A stretch of 64,000 nt of DNA. Source: Nonomuraea jabiensis (GTDB lineage: Bacteria > Actinomycetota > Actinomycetes > Streptosporangiales > Streptosporangiaceae). Numbering within the stretch: position 1 is the first letter of the stretch; the number at the start of each line of letters is the position of its first letter. The notes under the pieces were generated by a model. It did no database searches. It was not told the DNA's origin and saw only the letters and a program-made list of their open reading frames with translations. The translations under genes were made by a program, and so were the position numbers. The stretch spans positions 6,212,501-6,276,500 of the forward strand of contig NZ_JACHMB010000001.1 in NCBI RefSeq assembly GCF_014204795.1. Reading direction: 5' to 3'. Shown here in pieces: positions 17,257 to 25,212 of this stretch.

Positions 17257-19119
17257 ATGCAGGATGAGCCTCTCGAACTCGGCGAGATCGCCACCCCCAC
17301 CTGGAACGTTCACAACGACAAGATGGCGGAGGTCGGCTTCCTGACCATCGCCCGCCGCCTGCCGTCGCTCGTGGCACAGGCGATGCGCATGGCCTGGGGC
17401 GCGAGCCGGCGCGACACCATGGCCACGATCACGCTCAACCTCCTCGGCGGCGTCTTCACGGCCTTCGGCCTGCTGGCGACCACCGGCGTCCTCACCGCCC
17501 TCTTCAGCGAGGGCCCGACTCCCGACCGCGTGCTGGCCGCGCTGCCCAGCCTCGTCCTGGTCGGCGGCGCTGCCGTGCTGCGCACGACCGTTCAGGCGGG
17601 CGCGGGCTGGGCGGAGTCGCGCCTCACCCCGCAGATCACCCGGCTGACGGAGGAGCGCCTGTTCGGGCTGACCAGCCGGGTGGAGCTCGTGGCCTACGAC
17701 GACCCGGAATTCCACGACGCCCTCGAACGCGCCAGGGCGCGGGGTGCGGGCGTGGCCGACTGGGTGGTGTCGTCGGCCATCGACGTGGTCACGGCCGCGG
17801 TCGGCATCGCGGCCGCGGCCGGCGTGCTCGGCCTGCTCCACCCGGTGCTCCTGCCGCTGCTGCTGCTCGCCGTCCTGCCCGACGCCTGGGCGGCGGTCCG
17901 CAGCGCGCGCATGCGCTACTCGACCATGTACGGCCTGATCCCGGCCCGCCGCCGCAAGTGGATCATCGCGGAGCTGCTGGCCGAGCGCGAGGCCGCGGCC
18001 GAGGTCCGCTCGTTCACCATGCGCGGCTTCCTGCTGCGCATGTACGACGCGGTGGCCAGGGCCGAGCAGGACGTCCTGCTCCAGCTGGCCAGACGCCAGA
18101 CCGTCGCCCGGCTCGTCGGCGAAGCCCTCGGCGGCCTCGGCGCCGCGCTCGTCTACGTCGCCCTCGGCATCCTCCTGGCGGTGGCCGCGATCCCGCTGGC
18201 GGTGGCGGGCACCGCGGTCCTGGCGATCAGATCGGGCCAGAGCTCGCTGAGCAGTTTCCTGTACGCCACCAACAGCCTCTACGAGCAGGGCCTCTACTTC
18301 ACCGACTTCTTGGAGTTCTGCGAGGACGCCGAGCGCCGCCTGACCGGCCCCCGCCCGGCCGCGGCCCCGGTCGGCTTCGACCGCATCACGGCCGATGACA
18401 TCACCTTCACCTACCCCGGCGCCGAGGAGCCCGCCCTGCGCGAGGTGTCCATCGAGATCAAACGCGGCGAGGTCATCGCCTTCGTCGGCGAGAACGGCTC
18501 CGGCAAGACCACCCTCGCCAAAATCCTGTCCGGCCTGTACGAACCCGACACCGGCACCGTCCGCTGGGACGACACCGACCTGCGCCAGGTCAACCCCGAA
18601 GACCTGCGCCAGCGCACCGCCGTCATCGCCCAGGACCACACCCGCTGGCCCCTCACCGCCCGCTACAACATCACCATGGGCACCGGCAAAGGCGAGCAGG
18701 CCCTGCACGCCGCCGCCGCGGTCGCCGGCGCCGACCAGGTCATCGCCGACCTCCCCCACGGCTACCGCACCCTGCTCGACCGCCGCTTCAAAGACGGCCA
18801 CGAACTGTCCGGCGGCCAATGGCAGCGCATCGCCGTCGCCCGCGGCTTCCACCGCGACGCCGACCTGCTCATCTGCGACGAACCCACCGCCGCCCTCGAC
18901 GCCCGCGCCGAACACGCCCTCTTCGAACGCATCCGCCACCACTCCGACGGCCGCACCGTCCTGCTCATCACCCACCGCCTGGCCAGCGTCCGCTACGCCG
19001 ACCGCATCTACGTCCTCGACCACGGCAAGATCACCGAACAGGGCGACCACCACACCCTGATGTCCCTCAACGGCCTCTACGCCGACCTCTACACCCTCCA
19101 GGCCGCCGCCTACCGATGA
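17257..19119 (+). CDS. ABC half-transporter (exporter type, fused membrane and ATPase domains)
   Basis: 620 residues from ATG 17257; no strong ribosome site, and an in-frame ATG 22 codons downstream is possible. About five or six membrane segments fill residues 50-320, then an ATPase domain from about 375: Walker A GENGSGKTT at about 411-419, signature LSGGQWQRIAVARG, Walker B LLICDEPTAALDA and the H-loop ITHRLAS. It would act as a homodimer. The membrane domain diverges from standard lipid or drug exporters, so the cargo cannot be named. It stands alone, followed by an inverted repeat. Confidence 0.87.
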   Translation: MQDEPLELGEIATPTWNVHNDKMAEVGFLTIARRLPSLVAQAMRMAWGASRRDTMATITLNLLGGVFTAFGLLATTGVLTALFSEGPTPDRVLAALPSLVLVGGAAVLRTTVQAGAGWAESRLTPQITRLTEERLFGLTSRVELVAYDDPEFHDALERARARGAGVADWVVSSAIDVVTAAVGIAAAAGVLGLLHPVLLPLLLLAVLPDAWAAVRSARMRYSTMYGLIPARRRKWIIAELLAEREAAAEVRSFTMRGFLLRMYDAVARAEQDVLLQLARRQTVARLVGEALGGLGAALVYVALGILLAVAAIPLAVAGTAVLAIRSGQSSLSSFLYATNSLYEQGLYFTDFLEFCEDAERRLTGPRPAAAPVGFDRITADDITFTYPGAEEPALREVSIEIKRGEVIAFVGENGSGKTTLAKILSGLYEPDTGTVRWDDTDLRQVNPEDLRQRTAVIAQDHTRWPLTARYNITMGTGKGEQALHAAAAVAGADQVIADLPHGYRTLLDRRFKDGHELSGGQWQRIAVARGFHRDADLLICDEPTAALDARAEHALFERIRHHSDGRTVLLITHRLASVRYADRIYVLDHGKITEQGDHHTLMSLNGLYADLYTLQAAAYR

Positions 19120-19135
19120 CCCTCCCTCAATCGCC

Positions 19136-19188
19136 ACTTGCACAATGTTCAAGTCGCCCCTACCGTCGGACTTGAACATTGTGCAAGT
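19136..19188. promoter_or_regulatory. Perfect 20-bp inverted repeat, doubled TetR-like operator
   Basis: Arms 19136-19155 and 19169-19188 are exact reverse complements. Each arm is also nearly palindromic, fitting ACTTGnACAnTGTnCAAGT, so this reads as two adjacent copies of one operator rather than only a hairpin. It lies 20 bases upstream of the membrane protein start, overlapping its likely promoter. It could double as a terminator for the ABC gene, but there is no T-run. Confidence 0.75.
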
Positions 19189-19208
19189 CGTCGTCCCCGG
19201 AGGGTCCC

Positions 19209-19757
19209 GTGCCGCTTTCCGTCGTCATCGCGTCCACGCTGCAGTACGCGCTCGCCGTGCTGTTCCTCGTCCTGCCCGTCCTCGTCCACACCCACGGGGA
19301 GCGGGCTCAGCGCGCGGCCGAGGTGGTCGTGACCCGGCAGGGCCTGCCTGCCGGCGTGCTCGCCCGGCACGGGGTCAAGTTCGCCGAGAGCGTCGTGGAG
19401 CTGCTGTTCCCGCTCGCCATCTGCGCCGCCCTGGCGACGCTGGCCTCGCTCGGCCTCGCGGGTAACGGAGTGGGCCGGATCCTGTCGTGGATCGCCGCCG
19501 GGCTCCTCATGACCGCGGGCGCGTTCGTCACCGGCAGTCAGGTCCTCGCGGCCCGCTACGTCGAGGCGGCCTTCAAGAAGTCCGAGGAGCCGGGCGTGCG
19601 GGAGCTCGACGGGAGAGCGGTGGTGCGCGCGGCGCAGGAGGCGTTCCCCGCGATCCTGCGGCCGCTGATCGTGATCCGGTTCGTGCTGACGACCGCGGGC
19701 TCGGCGGCCGTCATCGTCCTGCTGGCGACTCCGGCCGCGAGCGCGTACTTCCACTAG
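19209..19757 (+). CDS. Small integral membrane protein, unknown function
   Basis: 182 residues from GTG 19209, chosen for GGAGGG four bases upstream; the frame opens earlier at 19179 but inside the operator. Four hydrophobic segments are visible: about residues 4-22, 58-80, 88-108 and 155-178. No catalytic motif or known family was recognised. A doubled palindrome immediately upstream and a convergent TetR gene, whose coding end overlaps this gene by 47 bases, suggest that this is a drug- or ligand-induced membrane protein under that TetR. That link is inference. Confidence 0.7.
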   Translation: MPLSVVIASTLQYALAVLFLVLPVLVHTHGERAQRAAEVVVTRQGLPAGVLARHGVKFAESVVELLFPLAICAALATLASLGLAGNGVGRILSWIAAGLLMTAGAFVTGSQVLAARYVEAAFKKSEEPGVRELDGRAVVRAAQEAFPAILRPLIVIRFVLTTAGSAAVIVLLATPAASAYFH

Positions 19758-20424
19758 CCAGCCGCGCCTCCAGCCCGTCGAGGATCGTGCGCAGCCCGAA
19801 CTCGAACGAGTCCTCGTCCGGCAGGGAACGGGCGGCCTCCACCGACGGCGTGGCGCGGGCCTTCAACCGGGGGAACTGCTCGGCGATCTCGCTGATGCGC
19901 GCGATGGTGTCACGCAACTGCTGCTCCTCGTCCGCCCCCGCCCTGCGGAGCCGGGCCCGCCACGCCAGCTCGGCCGCCTCGCCCTGCGCGGCGCCGATGA
20001 CGAACATGAGCACGGTCGCCGCCGCCTGGTCCGCGTCCGGCCCACTGAACCCGGCGGCCTCGTAGACGGCCAGGCAGCGGTCGTCGTAGCGGGCCTTGTT
20101 GGGGCCGTGGATGAGGTGGGTGCTCATGGCCGGGAGCATCCAGAAGTGGCGGCCCAGCATGTCGTGCGCACCGCCGGCCAGCGCCGCCGCGGCCGCCCGC
20201 CATCCGACCTCGGCGAGGTCGGGCAGCTCGATCTCGTCCCACACGTGGTCGGCGGCCAGCACGACCAGCTCGTCCTTGCTCTTGACGTGCCAGTACATGG
20301 CCGTGGCCGCCGCGCCAAGCTGGGTGCCGAGACGCCGCATGTTCAACCCGTCCACACCTTCGGCGTCGAGCACCGAGACGGCGGCCCGGACGATCTGGTC
20401 CCGGGTCAGGGTGTCACGCGGCAT
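19711..20424 (-). CDS. TetR-family regulator (TetR_C class)
   Basis: 237 residues from ATG 20424. The HTH reads MRRLGTQLGAAATAMYWHVKSK around residues 30-50, with the TetR-type YWHVKSKDEL turn that marks tetracycline-repressor-like members. The C-terminal half resembles the TetR_C domain. The frame is open upstream through a repeat region (20445-20640), but that part is low-complexity and excluded. Its 3' end overlaps the convergent membrane protein gene. It is the nearest candidate to bind the 19136-19188 sites. Confidence 0.87.
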   Translation of the reverse strand: MPRDTLTRDQIVRAAVSVLDAEGVDGLNMRRLGTQLGAAATAMYWHVKSKDELVVLAADHVWDEIELPDLAEVGWRAAAAALAGGAHDMLGRHFWMLPAMSTHLIHGPNKARYDDRCLAVYEAAGFSGPDADQAAATVLMFVIGAAQGEAAELAWRARLRRAGADEEQQLRDTIARISEIAEQFPRLKARATPSVEAARSLPDEDSFEFGLRTILDGLEARLASGSTRSRPESPAGR

Positions 20425-20444
20425 GCCCCCCAACCTACCGTCCC

Positions 20445-20640
20445 CGCTCGCGCGATCACCGCTGGCGCGGTCACCGCTCGTGTGGCCCATGTTTGTGCAG
20501 TCACCACTCGCACGGTCGGCGCTCGTGCGACCACCGCTCGCACGGTCGGCGCTCGTGCGATCAGCCGACCGCGGGATCACCGCTCGGCGGGTCAGCCGCT
20601 GGCACGACCCGCCCGCGCGATCAGCCGCCCGCACGATCAT
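20445..20640. repeat. Degenerate 15-bp minisatellite upstream of TetR
   Basis: About ten imperfect copies of a 15-base unit close to CGCTCGYRCGRTCRS, clearest at 20506-20565. It lies in the 5' region of the TetR gene. On the minus strand it reads as short Ser-Ala-Asp-Arg repeats, which explains the false N-terminal extension of that frame. Confidence 0.8.
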
Positions 20641-20973
20641 CGACTCACAGCGCCCACGCCCACAGCGCCCACCCCGACACCCGCCCATCCGGCTCCCGCC
20701 CGCTACCCGAGGGACTGACTCCCGACTCATCGCATCCAGGGCCATTTGCCCCGAGCCATCGCCTCCAGGGTTGCCGTCTTCCGCCCTGCCGTCTTTGGGG
20801 CTTCGACTCGTGAGCAGTTGCCTTGTGCTCGTTCACCTTGCAGTCGTGAGCCACGCGAGCCCATCGCCACCCGGCGGACCTCCAGCGCGCCGGTAGTGAC
20901 GGGTGGCGGCGAGAGAGGTCCGTGAGGTGGGAGAGGACAAGGGGGCTTTTCAGGCTTCGTGCGGTGAGTTCGA
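20641..20973. other. No gene recognised
   Basis: Intergenic stretch between the minisatellite and the LysR gene stop. Short open frames occur on both strands, but none has a ribosome site or protein-like composition. No strong hairpin was seen. Confidence 0.5.
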
Positions 20974-21924
20974 TCAGCGTTGCGTTTCTTGCAGGGGGGC
21001 CTCCCAGGTGGCGGTGATGTCGCGGGCGACATCACGTAGGAGGTCGATGAGCATGTCCGCGAGTGGTGTGAGGCTGGCGTCGGTTTTGGTCACGGCGTAG
21101 AGCTGGCGGTAGGGCCTGGGGTGGGCCAGTTCGCGATGGGTGGTGCCAGGCGCGTGGGTCAGGGCCAGGCGCGAGACCAGGGCCACTGCGATACCAGTGC
21201 CGACGAGGGCCTGGGCGACGTCGTAGGACTCGGTCTCGAACCGCACGGTGGGAGTGAAGCCGGCCTCGCGGGCAGCGTCGTGGAACTGTTCGCGGGCGGC
21301 ATGGCCGGCCAGGATGGAAACCCACGATTCGTCGCGCAGTTGTTCCAGGTGAAGTTCGGTGTCCGCGGGCTGCCCGGTGGCCAGTGGATGGTCATCGGGG
21401 AGAACGACGACCATCGGGTCCAGCAGGAGCGAGTGGGCCCGTAGGTGTGGGGGCGGCGCGAGTGGTGTGCCCCAGGACGCGACGATGGCGAGGTCCAGGC
21501 GCCCCGCGCTGATCTCGTCCGCTCCGCGTCCGGACACCACGTCTACGACCGAGACGTCGGCGTCCGGATGGCGGTGCCGCAGGGCCGTCAGGGCCGGTGG
21601 CAGCAGGTGCAGGGCAGCCGCCTGGAACGTCCCGATCCGCAGACGGAGCGAGAGGTGGCCGAGCAGTGCGGCCAGTTGCGCCTCGGCCTTGTCCGATGCC
21701 TCCTCCACGGTTCGACCGTGGGAGGCGAGCAGCGCACCGGCCGCGGTGAGCGTTGCTCCGCGAGGACCACGGATGACCAGGGGCACCTGCCAGTCGCGCT
21801 CGGCCTTGGCCACCTGCTGGGTGACCGCCGCGGGCGTGAGCCGGAGTGCGTGAGCCGCCGCCGTCAGGGAGCCGTGCCGCTCGATCAACGCGAGAAGCCG
21901 CAGCTGTCCCGGATCCACCACCAT
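20974..21924 (-). CDS. LysR-family transcriptional regulator
   Basis: 316 residues. The N-terminal winged HTH is clear: LLALIERHGSLTAAAHALRL at about residues 8-27, then TPAAVTQQVAKAE. The C-terminal periplasmic-binding-like effector domain runs from about residue 90 (LRIGTFQAAALHLLPPAL). It is divergent from a LysE-family exporter gene with a 110-base gap, the same arrangement as lysG-lysE, so it probably activates that exporter in response to an amino acid or related metabolite. Effector unknown. Confidence 0.9.
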   Translation of the reverse strand: MVVDPGQLRLLALIERHGSLTAAAHALRLTPAAVTQQVAKAERDWQVPLVIRGPRGATLTAAGALLASHGRTVEEASDKAEAQLAALLGHLSLRLRIGTFQAAALHLLPPALTALRHRHPDADVSVVDVVSGRGADEISAGRLDLAIVASWGTPLAPPPHLRAHSLLLDPMVVVLPDDHPLATGQPADTELHLEQLRDESWVSILAGHAAREQFHDAAREAGFTPTVRFETESYDVAQALVGTGIAVALVSRLALTHAPGTTHRELAHPRPYRQLYAVTKTDASLTPLADMLIDLLRDVARDITATWEAPLQETQR

Positions 21925-22034
21925 TCACTAATTCTAATGCTGCACCCTTCTCTTTTAACTTCTCTTAGGGGCGCGGTATTGGAAGCCTGGTGGGACATCC
22001 ATCGGCCGCAATTCCCGGAAGGGGTTCTTTCCCC
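21925..22034. promoter_or_regulatory. Shared LysR/LysE promoter region
   Basis: Unusually AT-rich for the window near 21925-21970 (ATTCACTAATTCTAATG and TCTTTTAACTTCTC). This is where LysR-type T-N11-A boxes and the divergent promoters should lie; no single box can be fixed by eye. Confidence 0.4.
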
Positions 22035-22658
22035 ATGCCCACGCATGTGCCCGTTTTCATCGTCACCACCTTGCTGCTGGCGATGCTGCCAGGCGCGAGT
22101 CAAGCCCTGATGATCCGGCAGGCTCTGGAAGGCGGCCAACGTACGCTCCGAGGCACGCTCGCGGGCAATGCCAGCGGCTTCCTGCTGTGGTCCACGGCCG
22201 CCGCGGCCGGGCTGTCCGCCGTCCTGCTGGCCAGCCCCACCGCGTACGCGGTGCTCCGGATCGCAGGCGGCATCGTGCTGATGATCCTCGGGGTGAACAC
22301 GCTGCGGACCGCGCTCACCACCGTCTCCACCCGCCCGACCCACGAGGGCGGGCGCCGCACCGGCTTCGCGGGCGGATACCTCATCGGCCTGAGCACCAAC
22401 CTCGGCAACCCCAAGGCGGGCGTGTTCGCCGTCTCGGTGCTGCCCCAGTTCGTGACCGAGGAAGGTCCGGTGTTCCTGTCAACCGTCGCCCTGGGCGCCC
22501 TGTGGGCGCTCGTCAGCGCCTCCTGGTACATGTTGCTCACCTGGGCCGTCGGCCGAGGGCGCGCCCTGGTATCGCAGCCGGCCGTCATGCGGGGACTCAG
22601 AGTGACCACGGGCGTCGTCCTGCTGGGGCTGGGCGCCGCGGTGGCAGCAGGTTTCTGA
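22035..22658 (+). CDS. LysE/RhtB-family amino acid exporter
   Basis: 207 residues from ATG 22035 (GGAAGGGG upstream). Six hydrophobic segments span the protein, and the N-terminal LAMLPGASQALMIRQALEGG region matches the conserved LysE motif (PGP in most members, here PGA). NPKAGVFAVSVLPQFV is the second family motif at about residues 130-145. It probably exports an amino acid or derivative with the proton gradient. The divergent LysR gene is its likely regulator. Confidence 0.9.
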   Translation: MPTHVPVFIVTTLLLAMLPGASQALMIRQALEGGQRTLRGTLAGNASGFLLWSTAAAAGLSAVLLASPTAYAVLRIAGGIVLMILGVNTLRTALTTVSTRPTHEGGRRTGFAGGYLIGLSTNLGNPKAGVFAVSVLPQFVTEEGPVFLSTVALGALWALVSASWYMLLTWAVGRGRALVSQPAVMRGLRVTTGVVLLGLGAAVAAGF

Positions 22659-22890
22659 GGGCCGGGCCGGTACTTCTTCCAGCGCCCGACCGTTCAAGGC
22701 ATTTGCCGCCCTTGTGTCCTGACAGCGATGAGGTTGCCTTGTATGGCCGGTGGCGACGAAGCACACCGAAACGATGTGCCTGGTGGCGGGGCGGAGGCGG
22801 TCAGGTTGGGGTGGTCCAGTCGGGTGTCGGTCGGGGCGGGGGCGATGGGGGCGGTTCTCCCAGGCGAGAGCGTCAGGGGGAGCGGGCGGC

Positions 22891-23286
22891 TCAGCAGGGG
22901 TCGCCGGCGTCGACGGGGCCGAGTGATTCGTGGGTCGTGCCGCTGAGGGCGGCGAGTACGGCCTCTTCCACCGTGGTGTGTACGTGCAGGACGGTGTGCG
23001 CCCACGTGAGTTCCATGATCCGGGCCAGCTTCGGATCGGGGGCGGCCAGGTGCAGGCTGCCGCCGTGCTGGCGGGCGTAGGCGTGGGTGTTGAGCAGGAC
23101 GCGAAGGCCCGCGCTGCCCAGGAACTGCGCCTCGCTGAGGTCGATCACCACGTGCTCGCCGGGCTGCCGCCTGCTGTCGCGGATATGGCGATCGAGTTGT
23201 CCGGCCGTCGCGACGTCGACCTCGCCGGCCACCGAGATCACGCTCACGCCCGGCAATCTCTGAATGGCGAACGTCAGATCCGGCAT
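22891..23286 (-). CDS. STAS-domain anti-anti-sigma factor
   Basis: 131 residues from ATG 23286 (GGTGGG upstream); an in-frame ATG at 23349 would add 21 non-conserved residues. It is a single STAS domain: VSVISVAGEVDVATAGQLD then VIDLSEAQFLGSAGLRVLL, whose serine (in LGSAGL) is the residue phosphorylated by anti-sigma kinases. Such proteins free a sigma factor by binding its anti-sigma kinase. No partner kinase or sigma gene is next to it, so it is an orphan. The 232 bases downstream (22659-22890) hold no gene. Confidence 0.88.
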   Translation of the reverse strand: MPDLTFAIQRLPGVSVISVAGEVDVATAGQLDRHIRDSRRQPGEHVVIDLSEAQFLGSAGLRVLLNTHAYARQHGGSLHLAAPDPKLARIMELTWAHTVLHVHTTVEEAVLAALSGTTHESLGPVDAGDPC

Positions 23287-23572
23287 GCGGTGCCCACCGA
23301 TCGGAACCCGGAGACGATGCACTGTTATGGCTTGCCCGTATCGCACCATATCCGGGCGCCCGCCTTTCGCCTAGACATCAGCACTTACTTCTTTCCGGCC
23401 GGGGCCTCGCGCCCGGCGCGCCCGAGGTGAGCAGGGGATTCATGGAACCCACACGATCCGTGCAAGACCGGCCCGGCACAGTGGAAGGTACGGGACGAGT
23501 GATTGGCGGTCGGACATATTCAGCGCTTACCCACGGACGGAAATACGAATATCCGCGACGCCGCGAATTTCG

Positions 23573-24484
23573 GTGTCGCTCTCCCCGAGTTTGACCGTGC
23601 TCGCCATGATCACGGATGCGCTCGCGGGCCGTTGTCGCGGTCTGCCCCAATCGTGGCGAAGGACGGTGCAGGCACGGTCCGGCTGGCGGTCGAAGGAGGT
23701 GGTGCGGCCCCTGGGCGCACCCGGCCATGCGGTGGTGCCGGACAGCGTCATGCCGTGCGCTCCCGTCGGTGACGTCTCCGTCCAGGAGCAGATCGATCGC
23801 TTGCATGACATGTCGCCCGAGCTCCTGCTCAAGGACCTGGAGCAGGCGTTCGGGCCGCTGCCCGCGCACTGGCGGGCCGCCGCCGACCGGCCCGACCGCT
23901 GGCTGCGCGGGTACGCGGGCGCGCTCGCCGACGTGTGGGCCGTCGCCGAGCCGCTGTGGAGCAGGGCGCGCCCGCTCCTCGACAGGGAGGTCGCGCGGGT
24001 GGGCGTCGCGAGCGTGCGCGGCGGCGCGGACGCGCTCCTCGGCTCGCTCGCCGGGCGGCTCGCCCGCACCGAGAACGGCCTGGTCATCGAGGGGGTCGCG
24101 GCCGGTGTCCACGAGCTGGGGCGCCGGTCGCTGGTGCTCGTGCCGATGCTGGCGGGCAAGGACGCGCTGATCGTCGGGCTGGACGACCCGGAGGCCGTGT
24201 GGATCGCGTATCCGGTTCCCGCGGCCGGGAGGCTGTGGCGTACGGACAGCGATGACCTCTCGGAGCTGGTGGGACCCGTACGGGCGGAGCTGCTGCGTAC
24301 GCTCGACCATCCCATGACCATGACCATGCTGGCCGGCGGCATGAACATCCCGCCCAGCAGCCTGACGTTCCACTGCGACCGGCTGGTCGCGGCGCGGCTC
24401 ATCGCCCGTGAGCGGCGCGGCCGAGAGGTGTGGATCGACCGCACGCCCCGCGCGGGGGCGCTCCTGGAGCTGTGCCTCCGCTGA
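23573..24484 (+). CDS. ArsR-like winged-helix regulator (DUF5937-type)
   Basis: About 303 residues. The C-terminal part is a winged helix: RTLDHPMTMTMLAGGMNIPP followed by SSLTFHCDRLVAARLI (about residues 240-280), the ArsR-like arrangement in actinobacterial proteins with a long N-terminal sensing domain. The start is uncertain: GTG 23573 has no ribosome site, and in-frame sequence (EIRISATPRIS) upstream of it looks like family N-terminus but has no usual start codon. Either translation starts at an unusual codon or the 5' end is slightly damaged. A strong terminator follows. Target genes unknown. Confidence 0.7.
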   Translation: MSLSPSLTVLAMITDALAGRCRGLPQSWRRTVQARSGWRSKEVVRPLGAPGHAVVPDSVMPCAPVGDVSVQEQIDRLHDMSPELLLKDLEQAFGPLPAHWRAAADRPDRWLRGYAGALADVWAVAEPLWSRARPLLDREVARVGVASVRGGADALLGSLAGRLARTENGLVIEGVAAGVHELGRRSLVLVPMLAGKDALIVGLDDPEAVWIAYPVPAAGRLWRTDSDDLSELVGPVRAELLRTLDHPMTMTMLAGGMNIPPSSLTFHCDRLVAARLIARERRGREVWIDRTPRAGALLELCLR

Positions 24485-24496
24485 ATCGTCCAAAAG

Positions 24497-24534
24497 GTAC
24501 GGGGGCGCGCCCGCGAGCCGGCGCGCCCCCGTAC
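24497..24534. terminator. Bidirectional hairpin terminator
   Basis: Perfect 13-bp stem GTACGGGGGCGCG / CGCGCCCCCGTAC (24497-24509 with 24522-24534), loop of 12 bases. It sits between the convergent regulator and DUF5648 genes. Confidence 0.88.
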
Positions 24535-24547
24535 GACGAGCTGCTGC

Positions 24548-25120
24548 TCAGCCGGCCTTGCTGAACTGGTTGAGCAGTTGGCCGTCGAGCTTCCAGCCCG
24601 GCTCGTTGGCCAGGATCTTCTGGGTGTGTGAGTCGATGGCCAGGCGCCACTTGTTGTTGTTCGACAGGCGGAAGATCTTCACCGTCTCACCGGGGGAGGC
24701 CGCGGCGGGCGCGTACCCGAGGATGCCTTCGTAGCGGAACTTGCCCGAGCTCACGAGCGACTCCCGCTCCGAGATGGAGCCGGTGACGATGTAGGAGGCC
24801 TTGTTCTCCCAGCGCAGCCGGAAGAGCGGCTTGCCGCCGGCGAAGGGGGCGCGCGAGATGTAGTACATCGGGGTCTGGGTCACCGACCAGCCGTGCTTGT
24901 TGATCGCGCTCTCCTTCTCCGCCTCGTTGCTGGTGTAGAAGAAGCCGCCGTCCTTCGTCACCAGCTCGTAGACCCTCACCCGCTGCTCGGCGACGCTCTG
25001 GGCCGACGACGCCGTCGTGGCGGACGCCTGCGTGGCGGTCCCGAAGGACAGCGTGGCGCCGAGCGCCACGGCGAGGCCGAGGCCGACGGGACGGGTCATG
25101 CGGCCGAACGATATAGCCAT
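24548..25120 (-). CDS. Secreted DUF5648-domain protein
   Basis: 190 residues from ATG 25120 (GGAGGG about ten bases upstream). A Sec signal peptide ends near residue 35 (ASA-TT). The body has the DUF5648 repeat pattern, FFYTSNEAEKESAINKHGW followed by YYISR, LFRLRW and a second repeat-like unit. This repeat is common in secreted or surface proteins, often beside hydrolases, and its function is unknown. The protein has no catalytic domain. Confidence 0.78.
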   Translation of the reverse strand: MAISFGRMTRPVGLGLAVALGATLSFGTATQASATTASSAQSVAEQRVRVYELVTKDGGFFYTSNEAEKESAINKHGWSVTQTPMYYISRAPFAGGKPLFRLRWENKASYIVTGSISERESLVSSGKFRYEGILGYAPAAASPGETVKIFRLSNNNKWRLAIDSHTQKILANEPGWKLDGQLLNQFSKAG

Positions 25121-25212
25121 GAAGCTGTTTCCCTCCGTATGGATGGCGATGCCCGGCCAAGCTAGCAATGCGTTGGGTGACCACCTTGTCCATTTCGAGT
25201 AACGTCTAAGGG

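Noticed and set aside
19136..19188. Reading the inverted repeat only as a terminator of the ABC gene
   Set aside because: No T-run follows, and each arm is itself palindromic, which fits a pair of operators better.
23442..23594. 50-codon open frame MEPTRSVQDRPG... with a weak ribosome site
   Set aside because: Overlaps the ArsR-like gene out of frame, has no recognisable domain, and could be chance; kept only as a note.
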